Assembly: GCA_963922205.1 (NCBI GenBank)
Contig: CAWUHX010000046.1
Location: forward strand, 1,178,001 to 1,242,000
Direction of reading: 5' to 3'
Source of the DNA: Romanomermis culicivorax
Lineage: Eukaryota; Nematoda; Enoplea; Mermithida; Mermithidae
DNA: 64,000 nt
In this document: positions 1 to 12,640 of the stretch, piece after piece
Position numbering within the stretch: position 1 is the first letter of the stretch
Layout: the number at the start of each line of letters is the position of its first letter
Translations under genes and position numbers: made by a program
The notes under the pieces: generated by a model
What the model saw: the letters and a program-made list of their open reading frames with translations, nothing else
Databases searched by the model: none
Told to the model about the DNA's origin: nothing

Positions 1-2900
1 AGGCGCTTCTTGAAAATATAATGCAGACAAAGGAAAAAAGTCGATAAACTTAGTAAGCAACAGTGATAAATAGGCGTTCCATGAAATAATGCATGCGTAA
101 AAATGAATAAGCAGGAGAAAAGAGGCGCGCGTTCCCAAAATAGAAAAAAGACATACTGCCGGTGAAAAAAAGTGCTGGGGAAAATGAAACCGACGGATGG
201 CTTGGAAGGCTGTGAAAAATCGATAATCACGAAGAAAGGAATGGAGCATCTCGAAAATAAAATTAAAAGGAAAATGTTCCATTAAGATGCTCCCTCACGT
301 TGACACTCAGGAGGCAGGAGTGAATCAAAATCCCTAATATATGAATTCGAAACATGGCTTTTTCAGCAACTGATAAATAACAGAGGATACTTCCGCAAAA
401 TACATTTTCACTATGTTAACAGCAGGTTATAAACAAAAATTTCGACTTTCATCCAAATAACATGTCTAGTAAAACCAACATTTTGAACGCCAAAATGATA
501 AACCTAGTTTTTCCCAGTTATAAATAACATGAGTGAATGCTAATTTTTGTCCTTCAAACTATGCAGAGACGGAGAAAAATTAGGCTTTTTAAAAATATGG
601 ATCTCGGACTCCAATTTTGGGCTTCAAAAAATGGTGTTTTCGTACCAGCAACAATCATGCTGGATTTGAGCGGGCTAAGTTCCTGAGAAAAATGGAATTC
701 TCGATAATATCAGTTTTCAAATTCATGCCTTTTTTCTATCTTCTATAAAAAACGTCTTTTTTCTCAGTATATAAGCGGAAAAAAAATATTTTCATATCGA
801 AACGATATTTCTCTGTATTTGAAACTGCACCGTTAGACTCACTAATATTTTTTGACCTCATGAAAAACAAATTTTCGAAAATTATTGAGCACATGAAATT
901 TTGACTTTTTTTGACTGAAAGAAACATATTCCCATAGCATAGAGTCCAGGGAAAAAGTTTTATCATCGGAAAAGATACTTCCACAAATGAAGCACTTTAA
1001 GTTATTCTGGCTAGCTTTCATAATACCCGAATTTACTAAGTACGATATTTTTTATACCCAATGTTTTTAATTGTTTTAAGTCAAAAATGTGTAATTCAAT
1101 TGAATTTTCAAGCTGAAAAGCTGATTTTCACACAAAAAACGGTTCTCGCTGAATTTTGGCGGACAGAGCCAAAGTTTTTGATTTGAAAAAATGTTTTAGT
1201 TTTTGAACTCATAAATTTCTAGCTCTCTTTAACCATTATTCGCTGATTTCATCAACTTTACTTCAAAAAACGCAAAGAAAACTCTTCTGATGTATAACAT
1301 GTCGAATTAAGTGTCTTCAAACTCGAATTATTGGCTATGTGCAGAAAAATTAGCAATTTTATCAATTTCAATTTCAAGTCGGAAATTTTCCATCAGATGA
1401 AATGACTTTCATATTCGCATGAGTGTTTCTTTATCAATATTTCTCCAACATCAGGAAGAGTAAAATCAAAAGAAAAACAGAAATTTTAGAGGCATGCAGT
1501 TTCAGCAGGGTTTTTTCGCACCGGTCGTTCCACATCTTGTAGAAATCGACCACAAAAATTTTCGAACCACCATTGAAAACCACTAAAAACATTGAAAAGC
1601 TTTCCTTTCCATGTGGAAAACTGTCCAAAATATTTTATGCATGACCCGTAAAAAAGCCGCACTGTGCAGAAAAAATTCTTAGTCTGAGGTCTTTGTTTCT
1701 CTTAATTTCAAGCTGCAAAAATTGATTTTAATTTAAAAATAGGATTTTAATTGAATTTATGCTGGTCGAATTCAATAAATACAAATTTTAACATCTGAAA
1801 AAATATTATTCCCAAACTCCATGATGTTATTTTTTCAAGTTTGTTTGGGTATTGTCAGGTAGAAACGGGGATTTTATCAGTTTTGATAGTGAAATAAATT
1901 TTATGTCGAAACAAAATATTCCTCAAACTTTCAACATTTCGAATTAGCCGGCAATATTTTTTTGATGTTGAGAAACAAAACTTTGAAAACAACTACTTTT
2001 CAAACACCTGTATTTTCAGCCTCGGTGCTCCTTAACATATATTTTTTACATGTGTGGGTTTTTCATCTGTTTTTTCCCTTCAAGCCGCCAGTGAAAGGCG
2101 CTAGTAAAATTTTCGGATTTTGATGCTCTGGAAGGTTGTTATATGAACATTTTAAAACTTATTCATTGATTTGTGACTCAATTTTTAAATATATAATGAC
2201 TGTCAAACCAGATGAGATTAACAATCTGGTGTTCTCAAACAGCTAACTAGTTAATAATCAATCATAAATTAACGATTTTTTCATAAATTCAAGCAGAACA
2301 GCAAAAATCATATAAATATGTAAGACGGAAAACTACTACTAGCGTTGGAAAATCGGGCACTGAAAACCTTGGATGCATGGGAATCAGAAAATTCTAAGTC
2401 CAAATAGAGGAAATGCTTGATTGTGTTACTCAAGTATCCAATTGAAATTTAAAAGATCATGATAAACAAGATCATTTTAGTAGATGTTCTCTATCCTGAT
2501 ATCCTAAAAGTCGGTAATTTTCCATTTTGCACAATTACAGAAATGTTTTCAAGCGACTTTGTAAACAATCAAGTTCTTTGCTTCAGTTTTTTGCAAATAT
2601 TGATTTTTATTCATTTCTGAGCAACTATATACTGACTAAAGAAGCATAAGAATGTTCCAAAAGGAATAAATCAAGCATAAGCATGCATTTTTGACAGAAA
2701 AAAGGACTTGCCAAAAATGGCGAAAAAAATTTGACCTCTTTCTCAAAATGGTGCGAAAAAGCAGTAAGCATATTAGTTTTATCATCGTTTTCTACGCCCA
2801 CAGAATCATAAAATACGTTTTAAGAATATAAAACTGGCGCGAATGTCGAATCCTGAAGGGAAACTATTGACTATGATAAAAATGAAAGAAAACCTAAAAA
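1..2900. other. AT-rich stretch without a recognisable gene
   Basis: No open frame here looks like protein. The composition is AT-rich with many short A and T runs, and I see no exon-like segment bounded by good splice sites, no transposon termini and no structured RNA. It may be old, decayed transposon sequence. Confidence 0.5.
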
Positions 2901-2939
2901 TTTTGTCAACCTTTTTTGTGCCAAAACATGGATTTTGGA

Positions 2940-3740
2940 TCAAAAAAATTTGGAACGGCATAAGGGTTTGTGCCCATTAGCACAAATATTTGACTGGTCT
3001 AAGGCAGAATTTCCTTGATTTTTACTCATTTTAGGGGCTAATGCAAAATTTTCCTGGCGCTTCGCTTCGCACCGAGTCAATGAGTATAATGTTAATTAAT
3101 TTTATTTGTCTAGAACGCGAGTGAATTCTATTCGAATAGTGTATTTGTATGATCGCGATAGACTTTGAGATTGTCAATAACTGACAATTTTTCAACTTCC
3201 TGAATTCATTCAGCGGTGATTGGGAACCGAAATTTTTCTTTTTGGTGTTTGATTCGAACAGAAAAATCGACATTATTGTCACAATTCTTCGAACCAAAAT
3301 TTATGCTACGCGACTTTCGACATGGCTTGTTCAGGAGAAAGCAATTATAGACATCCTTAAATTAATACTTACATCGGTGTTAGAAACAGATTTGTAGCCG
3401 AAAATTAAAGAAAAATATGAACTGCCTCATGAATTCTATAAAAATATCTAAATTCTCGCAGCACTCGATTTCTTTTCGAACTATTAAAACCGTTTTCTCG
3501 GTCAGTTTTTCTAATCTTACTGATGTGGTTGGATAAAAGAGAGTGGGCACGATTTTGATGCAAATTAGTGCAGTGAAAGTATCTCCAATCATGTTTTTAT
3601 CAAATGTTTGGCATAAAACTTTTTAAAGGTTTTCAGTATGCTTTGGGATGGAAAGTTTTTTTGTGCCATTGGCACAAATTTTTTTGTCCTTTTTGCCAAT
3701 TGGCAAAAATGTCCGTGCACGCACACTGGTACGACTGAAA
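2940..3740. repeat. Repeat bounded by TGTGCC..GGCACA palindromes
   Basis: Palindromic boxes near TGTGCCATTGGCACAAA lie at the left (about 2970) and right (about 3664) of this interval, with a related box TGCCAATTGGCA just after. The interior around 3050-3190 (a GCGCTTCGCTTCGCACCGAG box and a TGTCAATAACTGACAA box) recurs in reverse orientation at 12240-12420. That second copy is also flanked by TGTGCCAATTGGCACAA boxes. It is probably a non-autonomous DNA element; exact ends and target duplication were not resolved. Confidence 0.4.
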
Positions 3741-4048
3741 ATTTCAATCTATCGTCTTGGCGATCGTGAAAAATGTGTGATACTGATTTGAATACAAGTC
3801 AGTCGTACGTAGACAGGAAAGTAGTTGGGCACGTCACAAATTACAATAGAAGTAACAGTGGAATTGATAGAGTCATAATTAGGAATAAACGACGGATTAG
3901 CAGGCTTTCAGAGGTTACAAAACACAAATTGATTGATTTTTCGATATTGAATGATTTAATCAACCAATAAGTGTTTCAAAACCACAAACTTCTAGCCGCT
4001 CTAACTTGAGAAAAATCTGACCAATAATGAACGTGAACGATAATCAAA

Positions 4049-4207
4049 CATACCTGTACCTGGGGGGGGGTTGGGGGGGGACCCCCCCCCCCCCAACTCG
4101 GCCAACCCTATACCCAAAATCATTTCCCCCCCCCCCAGTTTGGAAAAAAAAAGTGTTTTTTTTTAAAAAAAAAAAAAAAAAAAAAAAGTTTTCAAAAAAA
4201 AAAAAGT

Positions 4208-4270
<63 letters not shown>

Positions 4271-4390
4271 TCAAAAAAGTGTATGTTTTTTGGCCTTTTT
4301 TGGGAAAAATTTCGACTTTTTCCTACCCCCCCCCCCCAAATTTCGGATTTACCCCCCCCCCCCCAACTGGTCGGAGGTCTTACAGGTATG
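4049..4390. mobile_element. MITE with CATACCTGTA termini, 8-bp TSD
   Basis: The element starts CATACCTGTA and ends TTACAGGTATG, so the ends are inverted repeats. It is flanked on both sides by TAATCAAA (4041-4048 and 4391-4398), a perfect 8-bp target-site duplication. The interior has long C and G runs, a long A tract (about 4146-4266) and blocks reading TTTGGCCTTTTTTGGGAAAAA. Related copies lie at 45540-45920 and 19001-19174. There is no coding capacity; the lysine- and phenylalanine-rich open frames are artefacts of the A tract. Confidence 0.8.
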
Positions 4391-4852
4391 TAATCAAATT
4401 TACATTAAATTCCGATTCAAATGGAAGTTAAAACATTAAAAACACAATCTAGAGTGGAAAATGGAAGTTAAAACATTAAAACACAATCTAGAGTGGAAAT
4501 AATTTAATGGAAGCATCAACTAGCTCGAGCATAACACGATGCTCATTAAGCTCAATGTGATACTGACTAGTCCACGATTGCTACAGTAAACACGAGTCTG
4601 TCTCCTCAGCGCTGGGGAAATTCAATACATTCTCGACATTCCCTACTAAAAATCACTCTTTTCCTACAGAATTTCATTGAAAATTTTCACGATACGATTG
4701 TAAATCTGCTCGAGAGCTATTAGAAACTATAATTTTATCTATAATTAACGTGCCGATTCAGAGAAAATTCTAATGAAAGTTGATTATATGTTTTGTGTTG
4801 TGTGACGTCAAACACATGAATGGCTGAATAAAACGCACAGTGGGAATGCCGT

Positions 4853-5272
4853 GTGTTACGGGACCATGAGGCAAAGTTTGGGATGAATCTTTCAAAAGCC
4901 CTTAAAATAGTAATGCCCATGAATTATGAGGGATACAAATTCATCCTAACAGACCACTTAACCAGGCTTTATGGTATTATTGCCGAAAATATCCAGAAAG
5001 CAGCGGAAGCTAGCAAAAGATATTTCGACAAGAAAATTAAAACCTCGGTTTTTAAAGAAAATGATTGGGTACTTCTTAAAGTTGATAAGCAAAAGAAACT
5101 AGGCTTAACTTGGGAAGGACCCTTCATTATAACTGATGTTCCCAGGTTAGAAGATAATGTCATAACCATTGCACGTTATGATAATCTTTTGCTACGGCAA
5201 AAGGTTTCAGCAAGTAGGCTGAAAATTTTTCGCTACGAGACTACACGATGGCAGAACTACGTAAAAAATTGA
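4853..5272 (+). pseudogene. Retroelement Pol fragment: integrase C-terminal part
   Basis: The open frame of about 139 codons matches the end of a Ty3/gypsy-type polyprotein by general pattern. It has a helical stretch with AAEASKRYFDKK, then NDWVLLKVDK, then LGLTWEGPFIITDV, the usual small beta-barrel following the integrase core, and it ends at a stop. The DDE core, RNase H and reverse transcriptase are absent upstream, and the sequence before 4853 gives no coherent protein. The first codon used here is GTG, so the fragment is simply 5'-truncated. Family assignment is from memory of the domain pattern. Confidence 0.6.
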
Positions 5273-5279
5273 TCGTACG

Positions 5280-6440
5280 GTCTTACTGTACCTTCGCAAT
5301 TAGCGGAGAGTAGAGCGACGCCTGATGTAGTTTTGTAGCGGCAAAATCTGCCGATTTGCATGTATTTATTTTGTATATTCAATAAATATTTATTCCAATT
5401 GTGTTTTGTAATGGTTAAAATCCGTTTTAATATTTTTTGATATGTAGGATTGTGTTTTAACAGAGCCGGGGAAAAGCTTTTAAAGCGAAAGACCCGTTTT
5501 CGTAAATTTTTCATTTTACACCTTCTTGATTGATAACTCAAAATCATTCAAAACTTTCAAAAATCGTGTCCCGCGTCTGCTCTTATTTTTTCAAACCTTT
5601 TTCGAAAACATTGTGAACGTAGGAACCCTCCCATAAGGTAATTTGCAGCTGCAAGGGAATAGACTGTAAATGTTTTATACATCTGTCTACTTTTCACAGC
5701 TGCAAATTCGGTTTTAAAAATTTCAAAATTATTTTGGTGCAAAGAGACAGGCCCAAAAATTTGGAATGGGTACGCCGAACGAGTGTACGCGTACGTACAA
5801 CGTGACGGACGACGAAGTCCAGTTTGGGGAGCCGCACCCGCGGCAGAATAATCGATATTTTTTGGTCGACGGTATGCAACCATTTTTTATTTGTACATAG
5901 TTAGGTGAGAAAATGAGCGGAGGTTACGCTCCTCAGGGGTGTTTTGCAAGACTGTTTCTGTGCCCTTTCTCGGATGAGCTACCAACTGGGAGTTGAGAAA
6001 TAAACACAAAAAATTAGGTAGAAGGGGGTGGCAAGGGCCAAACCTAGGTGATCCGAAAAAGACTTCGGTCGAATTAGGTGATCCGATTAGGGGAGGTTTT
6101 TGTCATTCCCGCTCCCTCTGGTTTCCGCAAAGCGGCGAAGAAGGGGATTAGCAGAAATTAGTTGTGGAGATCAGGGTTGTGATCGATTAAGTGCTGATCG
6201 AGTAGCAAGAGTGTGTTGGGTTTAGAGTGAAAAACACCTAATTTCACATATTTCTGCCTATCAATTTTGGTTTCTATAAAGGGACACCCAACGGCCAGAA
6301 CGGCTAAATATCAAGTTGCCGCTCCAAAATTTCAAAAGTTTCAAAAGTTAAACAGTGTTCTGCACAAAGGTGCTAGAGTTTTCCCCAAAGGTAAAAAGAG
6401 TAGTAGTGGGTAAAATTACCCAAAGAGTTCAAAAAAGGGT
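5280..6440. other. Gap between retroelement fragments, no gene assigned
   Basis: It contains AATAAA-like polyadenylation motifs near 5380 and 6000 and a duplicated phrase TTAGGTGATCCGA (near 6046 and 6076), as one might expect of a retroelement LTR or leader. I could not find a matching second LTR or a primer-binding site, so the retroelement reading is only suggestive. No protein-coding segment is recognised. Confidence 0.35.
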
Positions 6441-6447
6441 CTCAAAA

Positions 6448-7050
6448 ATGCACATAAAAGAGAGAGCACCTGATGCGTTTTCCTTGGTTAGGTATTTGGT
6501 TATGATGCTATTCCTCGTGTTTGAATGCGCCCCGCTATCCCCGATGCATATTGGAAACATTTATGCCAGGGTGATGGTGGCGGCAAATAACCGACTGTTG
6601 AGGGTGTATAATAACCAAAATACCCCCTTGGAATACAAAACAGCCTTTCGATCAGTGATGCTCAGTAGCAATCACCAGGTCGGAGTGATGGGAGCCAAAA
6701 GAAGCACCAGTTCAGACTTGCAAAGCTCTGTTAAGTTCAGTAAAGCTCAAGATGGAAAAACTGGTGCTACTTTGAAGGTTCCCAGACCTCAAGGCCAGGG
6801 TCAAGGCCAAGGAAGCCAGGAAGTAGCCCCGATTACGCAAGGAAAGGTGCAAAAGACTGGTAACTGCTGCCGAGGCCAGTTTCAGTTCCACAACACCAAC
6901 AGGGGTGGTCGTGGAGCAGTGCGTGGCAGAGGTGCCACCCCTCAGGTGCAAGGTAGAGGTGGCCAGCAGGGCCAGTGGGTATGGAGACCTTACGGAGGTG
7001 GTGGAGGAGCCCACAGAGGGGCGCAAGGAGGCGGCGGGCCGCAACAGTAA
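6448..7050 (+). CDS. Gag-like protein with Gly/Arg/Gln-rich tail
   Basis: An uninterrupted frame of 200 codons runs from ATG 6448 to a stop at 7050 and stays open upstream to about 6355 without another ATG. The first 60 residues include a hydrophobic stretch, the middle is mixed, and from about residue 115 the protein is rich in Gln, Gly and Arg: repeated GQGQGQG, then [11 protein letters not shown] and [10 protein letters not shown]. Such basic RGG tails occur in retroelement Gag proteins and in host RNA-binding proteins. No CCHC zinc knuckle is visible. Lying 1.1 kb from a Pol fragment, it may be a Gag relic; a host RNA-binding gene is the alternative. Confidence 0.35.
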   Translation: MHIKERAPDAFSLVRYLVMMLFLVFECAPLSPMHIGNIYARVMVAANNRLLRVYNNQNTPLEYKTAFRSVMLSSNHQVGVMGAKRSTSSDLQSSVKFSKAQDGKTGATLKVPRPQGQGQGQGSQEVAPITQGKVQKTGNCCRGQFQFHNTNRGGRGAVRGRGATPQVQGRGGQQGQWVWRPYGGGGGAHRGAQGGGGPQQ

Positions 7051-7059
7051 TTTAGCCGC

Positions 7060-8390
7060 AAGGTTTTTGGCCAAAAAATATCATTTTCACATTTATTTTG
7101 GAAAAAAAACAAAATACAAAAAAATATAAAATCACAAAAATACAAAAAAAATACAAAATACAAAATACAAAAAAATTTTTTCTTAATTGTTGCGTGCTTT
7201 AAATTTTTATTCGTTTTTTCGTACCTCGCATAGCCAAACAGGCATGTACAAAAATTTATTTTTTCACTTAATCTGGGTTATAATCTCGCCTTATTTTTCT
7301 TTTTTTTTGTTCAATTGATATGCTGGGATTTGATTTTTTTTGTGATACTCGTACTAATGTACATATTTTGTAAATTATTTAGATATTAGAAAAATTTTTT
7401 TTGGTGAGGGCAACGTCAGAAAAAAGGCGGAGACTTCACGGCGAAACACGCAACCCGAAAGCGATAGACAGATAAATGTTCTGTCCCTGGCGTCCAGCAT
7501 ATGGCACGAAACAAAAGGTCATGGGATGGACGGCAACCGAAGACCCTCGGCCCTGGTGCAGGTCAAATTGGATTCGGCGGTAGGCCAACAAAGTCAAGCT
7601 GATGCGGAGTCATCGATCCGTCGGCATCCAGACCAATAGGTAGCGCACCCGGATGGCCTTGTGGACATTCCGGTATGCCTGGTAAAAAGACTTGATGTAA
7701 GAGGGTGGTCATTCGGAAAGCTTTCCGCAAGGGGGCATGAATGACCAAAAAGGTTCAGAAAACTGCTTTGACTGTATTAGGGCCTGAAAAGGTTCCAAAA
7801 TTGTCATTGCGGCGTATTCTGAATCTTTTTAACCTCCCGTTGGTCAGTTTCGAGGCTCGAGGGATGTCAGGGATGGACATAGTCTATCTCCAGGTTGCGA
7901 AGAAATAGCCAAAGTCGACGCAAATCGTGTCGACGCCGATTCGCATAGACACCGCGCATAAAAGCGTTGGTCGTCTATGTTTTTGGTCATTCTATGATTG
8001 TTTGTTTTATTTTAATAAAGACAAATCGGCGGGCCAGTAGGCCAATTTTTATATTTATTGTTTATATTATTTTGGTGGAGAATTTCCGCCCAAAATACAA
8101 CGACCTTCGGCCGGACATTCTTTGGATTACTCGCAGCGAAGGGAACGCAGGTTAGACTCTGGATTTCTGGAATGCCACCCAGCATGCAAGTCTACATTTA
8201 CAACTCAGTTCTCGGCCTGACTTCTAGGTTTGCCCCTGGTTTGAAGTTACTTGAGCTCAGAGAGTTATTTTATCTTCTGCAGTTCTTTGGAACGAAAGCA
8301 GGAGATCTTTGTTGATTTTGAGACTGACCGAACTGTTGCAAACTTATTCTACCTAAGGTTTCGGCCTGATTAGGTGAATTAGCGAGTGAC
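7060..8390. other. No gene recognised
   Basis: A-rich at first (7090-7180), then a more GC-balanced stretch (7400-8150) with short overlapping open frames in several phases and none that looks like a domain. It may be the non-coding part of the retroelement before it or an old insertion. Confidence 0.4.
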
Positions 8391-8397
8391 TGATTAG

Positions 8398-10317
8398 GTC
8401 TATTTTTGATACCAATCCATTTATTTATATTTCTCAACCTCACCCAAAGTCTCACTTCAACAAGCTATTAAAAACTATGCAGATGCAAACGGACTTACTG
8501 AGAGTGATAGGGCAAATGACAGGTAAAATGTATTTCTCTGGAAACAAGGGTGTCGAAAAATGAAACCACTGACAGACCAGAAGACTCTGTTTGCTGTTTC
8601 GAAGATAAACTGTTGATTCGGCCAGTCCAATATCAGCTACATTTTTTCGCATGGAGTATAATCAGTGCGCAAATATGCTGCGTGAATTAGAATCAGAAAG
8701 TAGTTGTTGACGAGCTTAGACAAAATAATTTACGTCAATAATTTTTCGTGAGAATCAAGACTTTTTCCACACAAAGTTTTTTTCCAGAATTTTCTAGATC
8801 ACTGATTATCAAATTTCGGGAAAAGCCCATTTTAGTGGATATTCAAGTATTCGGTCACCATACGTGCACAGCATAGAAATTCCACTGAGAGTTAGCCAGG
8901 ACAGGGGATGCAATACAATTTTTTTTCGTTCTTTATAACGAAAAAAATGTCTTAGATAGGTCTACTAACATCCAAGCAGCTTATTCTTCAACTTATATTA
9001 GTCAGATATGTGAAATTATTTGTTTAGACTGTACTTTTAAAAAGTTTTAATGCTACTTTTTGGAATCAAGTAGGCTTTGTTTAGAAAAATTGTTAAACTA
9101 CAGCATCATTCCCATTTTTATGATGACTTTCCCTTGCTTCTTGCTCATTTTCCTTCCTCATCTTCTCTGTCATTGCTGGGGTGGTCAAATCTGCTGGGAA
9201 TCAAAACTCCCCAAACCCCCCACATGCAAATATGCCTGCCATTACTTTACCCCCTGAAAATCCGACTATGCTTACCTCTGGTATCGAAGAATTACTGAAT
9301 ACTGTATTGCGCTACTTTATTTTTTCTTTTCCGCAGCTGGACAATCGAGAAATGTTGTTCCCCCACAGATGCCAGAGCCAGCTGCACTTGAACTCAGTTA
9401 CCGCATCCGTGGTGAGTCGAAAATTTTCAGTACAGTTTGCTCTCCAAAAGACAATACTTACAGATTGTCGATTTTTGCATATTCATGAAATTGAATTTAA
9501 ATGCAAATTTTTCAAAGTTGTCAGCCATGTTTCACAGCCATTGAATTCATTCAGCTACCATATTATCAAATAGATTTTCTATTCAGAAAGGAAATATTGT
9601 TCAATAAATTATGAGCTAAAATTTATAGATAAGCTCCATGGTATGAAATGACAGATGGTTCAGAAATGTACACTTCAAGCATTTAACAAATAAAAAGCTT
9701 GATAAGCTAAACAAGAGAGAGGGATATAAATTAAATCCTCTAAAAATCTTAATTTTTTATCATAAACGTTTTTTTAATCTCAGTTTGTTTGGGTTTTCAT
9801 GAACTTTGTCAATATATAACTCTCACCACTGAAATTGACTATTTCTCAATAGTTGTGAGAGTGAAATTTTTGATTTTGAGATATATAATTTATCCGAGGA
9901 GAGCATTTGTACTGTGCACAAAGGTTTTCTTCTTTGAATTTCCTCGTTATACATCCCAATTTTGAGATGGAAACAATATTTGAATAAATAGAGTGGTAGA
10001 AAATTGAATATTTCATGGAGAAAAGTGACCACTTTGAGGAGACAGTGATTGAAAAGCCATGGTGGCTGAATCAAAAATGTGGCTAATTATGTAGTTACAA
10101 GTAAGCTCAATTGGCCCTATGGCCGAAATAATCGTTGACTGAATTGCTGTAGACTCTAATAGGATTACCTGTTCTGGCTACCCGAAACATAATGAAAATA
10201 TACATTCTTCAAAATGCAACTAATGAGTGCTGCCATTCTAAAAAAATTAAAATTTGTAAGCATAATGAGCTAATGAAAATTTCTGCAGGGCAATCTTCAT
10301 GTGGATGTTTACGATAG
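8398..10317 (+). pseudogene. Decayed paralogue of the secreted gene at 24792-37114
   Basis: Three exon-like segments match exons 2-4 of the downstream gene. Segment 8398-8522 reads SIFDTNPF, then NKLLKTMQMQTDLLRVIG, parallel to SIFDHAQS and NKAIEQKMDVLLAQMD in the other copy; its DNA around GGACTTACTGA is nearly identical, and it ends at a phase-1 GTAAAA donor. Segment 9337-9411 (AGQSRNVVPPQMPEPAALEL) follows CCGCAG and ends at GTGAGT, again phase 1. Segment 10289-10317 follows CTGCAG and stops after eight codons, where the other copy continues for about 50. The phase of the first acceptor does not fit and no signal-peptide exon was found. Intron sequence is also shared (9640-10080 with 36070-36480; 8540-8580 with 26080-26115), so this is a genomic duplication. 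Probably a pseudogene. Confidence 0.5.
8859..9238. mobile_element. MITE, CATAC.TGCACAGCATAG family, copy 1
   Basis: It starts CATACGTGCACAGCATAG and aligns along its whole length with 48092-48462, sharing TCTAACATCCAAGCA-like and TTAAACTACAGCATCATTCC blocks and a G/C-rich right end. No target duplication can be read here, so this copy looks older. It lies inside an intron of the decayed secreted-protein paralogue. Confidence 0.6.
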
Positions 10318-10884
10318 TACTAAATTTTTACAATTTCAAACCTACAAGTGGTATGTAAAAACCCTAGAATTAAAGCTTGTGTCGCAACTTGGCCCTCCTC
10401 TCACTTTAGCATTTTGTCCCACTTTGATGCCTTAGATGTGTCTAACTATGGTGTCGGTCTACTTTGGAGCACAGTATATCTTGGTATACAAGCAATGTGT
10501 TCTCATCAATGCAAATTTTACGCTAAGTTTTAATTACTGTAGTGGCCATAAATAGTTCAGGACACCTAGAATAGCCTAAACATCTGTTATATTTCAAATT
10601 AGATAGGGGTTAGTCGGGAAAGAATGAAGAGTCGGCAGGAGAGATAGAAAGGGATCAACCTTAATGCGTGGGCTTTCAACCACCCAATTCTTGCCCGAAA
10701 CAGACGAAATGGAGAACTGCTAATAATCCAAGAATTAAGACGCAAATTGATAAACTGTTGGTATCTCTATTTGAGCAGCGCTTAACTACCAATTAGAAAT
10801 AAGGGCACCTTTGTCCCACCTATTTATGAAACTAAAAACAGATCATACTTAGGTATTCAAAATGGTGGTAGTGCAATAACACTA

Positions 10885-11010
10885 GTATACCGTATTTATT
10901 TGAATAAACACCACCCTTAAATAAATGCCGCCCTCAAATAAACGCTGCACTTTTTTTTGAAAAAAAAGGAATAAACACCACCCTTAAATAAATGCTGCAG
11001 CATTTATTCG
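10885..11010. repeat. Possible DNA-transposon terminus with TTATTTGAATAAA boxes
   Basis: The string ACCGTATTTATTTGAATAAA is followed by repeated CACCACCCTTAAATAAATGC units (about 10907 and 10975) and by a partial inverse, GCATTTATTCGATT. This resembles terminal or subterminal repeats of a Tc1/mariner- or pogo-type element. A short frame after it (11088-11288) is charged and shows no transposase motif. No second end was located. Confidence 0.3.
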
Positions 11011-11294
11011 ATTTGGAGATTATGTAATTTAAAGAAAATCATAAGTGTGCTGCTGAAAAGGAGCTTCTAATCGAAAAAAATCGTCAGTTGCAATGTGAAA
11101 TTCAATCTATTACATTAAATCTTGAAGATCCAATGTTTGAAAAGAAAGAAGAAGATGATTTATCAATGGAAAAATCTGTATATTTGGATGAGTTAGAATT
11201 AAGTTCAAATGACAAAATTGTAAAGGCAGAATGTCACTTCATGCTTCCCACGTCACACTACAGTAAAAAGAAAAAATGGACCAATTAAAATCGA

Positions 11295-11455
11295 GGGTGA
11301 ACCGCTTGCCCACTTCCGAAGTGACATATACCAAGTGGCTGCAAGCGGTGTCACGCGTGAGGACCAAAATACCGGCTAGCAATCCTACTGTAGTTTTTCA
11401 TGCTCCCGCTAGTTTCAAAATTTTTCTATCCTAGCGGGCACCGCTTGCACTGAAT
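11295..11455. repeat. Palindromic element with CGCTTGCCC / GCAAGCGGTGTCACGCG
   Basis: The boxes ACCGCTTGCCCAC, GCAAGCGGTGTCACGCG and GCGGGCACCGCTTGCAC can pair as a hairpin. The segment GCGTGAGGACC..GCTAGC..CTACTGTAG recurs, reversed and diverged, at 19640-19730. It is likely a small palindromic non-autonomous element; ends are uncertain. Confidence 0.35.
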
Positions 11456-11774
11456 TGTTAATTTTAAACTATTTTCATCATGGTTTTTTTGCAAAATTAT
11501 TGTTTATTCAGCGATTTTAATCGAATTTATTGCTAAAATAAATCTTCCTGACAAGTTTAAATTAACAATTTGTAAAAAAGTGCAGAATTTCTTAAATTCC
11601 TATTTTTTCAATTTTCAACCAATTTTTGTGCTTGGCTACTATTTCTTTCTGGGTTTTTTTGTGCAGAGCAACCAAATTTCGGGTGCAACCAAATTTTTCC
11701 TGAGAGCCACTGTTTTTTTCCCGCCAGCCTTTTCCCAACTGGGGAGAAGGGCAGTGTTTTTTTTAGCAGGGACA

Positions 11775-12460
11775 ATTGTGCCAATTGGCACAAGAGGCCA
11801 ACAAAATTTAAGTCCATGGCAAAAAAATTTCTCTGAAAACTGCGAAAAGGTTTCAGGCCAAAAGTGTAATGAAAATTTTATGCATCAATTTTTTTGTAGA
11901 AATCGTTCTCAACTAGCTATGTCAGTCAGATAAGAAAAAACTGTGCAAAGAAATTATTCACAACAACTCAAATTGAATGCTGAGAAAATTAAAATGACTA
12001 GAATTATTCAGGAAGTTCACATCTTAATTCAATTTCGGACTACAAATATTTATAAAAACAACTATGTAAAGACACTAGAGAAAATAAGGTGGAAAATTGT
12101 CTACTTTTTGGTCGAAACATTGTTCCAATGATATTGATTTTTCTATTTGAATTGATCTAAGTCAAAAAGTGAATTTCAGTTTTAGATCCCAATCCGACTA
12201 GTGCTTAATGAACAGAGAAATATTCAGAATTTTTTTTATCCATCAGTTATTGACAGCCTATAAAGTTTGTTGTGATGATACCAACACAGTGTTTGATGAG
12301 AACTCGTTCGCGTTTGGGTCAAGTATTAATTAATTATTATATTCGTTGACCCAGCGCAAAGCACCAAAATTTTTTTGCATTTCCAGTCTCTGCAACGTCT
12401 AGAAATCGAGGATATTTAGTGTTTGACCAGGCAAAAATGTTGTGCCAATTGGCACAAATG
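11775..12460. repeat. Inverted second copy of the TGTGCC/GGCACA repeat
   Basis: TGTGCCAATTGGCACAA occurs at both ends (near 11778 and 12441). The interior at 12240-12420 is a diverged reverse complement of 3050-3190, including the CAGTTATTGACAG and GTTGACCCAGCGCAAAGCACC blocks. No protein is encoded. Confidence 0.4.
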
Positions 12461-12640
12461 CTCAAAATTCATTGTGAAATTCCAATTTTTTTGTGCAAAA
12501 AACCTTTGTTGCCACCAAAAATATACTGGAAAGGGGTAAAATTTTTTTTGTTTCATAGAAACATTATTCAAGTGTTTTTAAGTTTAAATCAAAATAGAAG
12601 AAAAAATTGAAATTTTCGAGTTCGAAGCCTAATTTACAAG

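Noticed and set aside
4027..4431. Lysine-rich open frame and an antisense phenylalanine-rich frame
   Set aside because: Both arise from the long A tract and C/G runs of a MITE whose ends and target duplication are identified.
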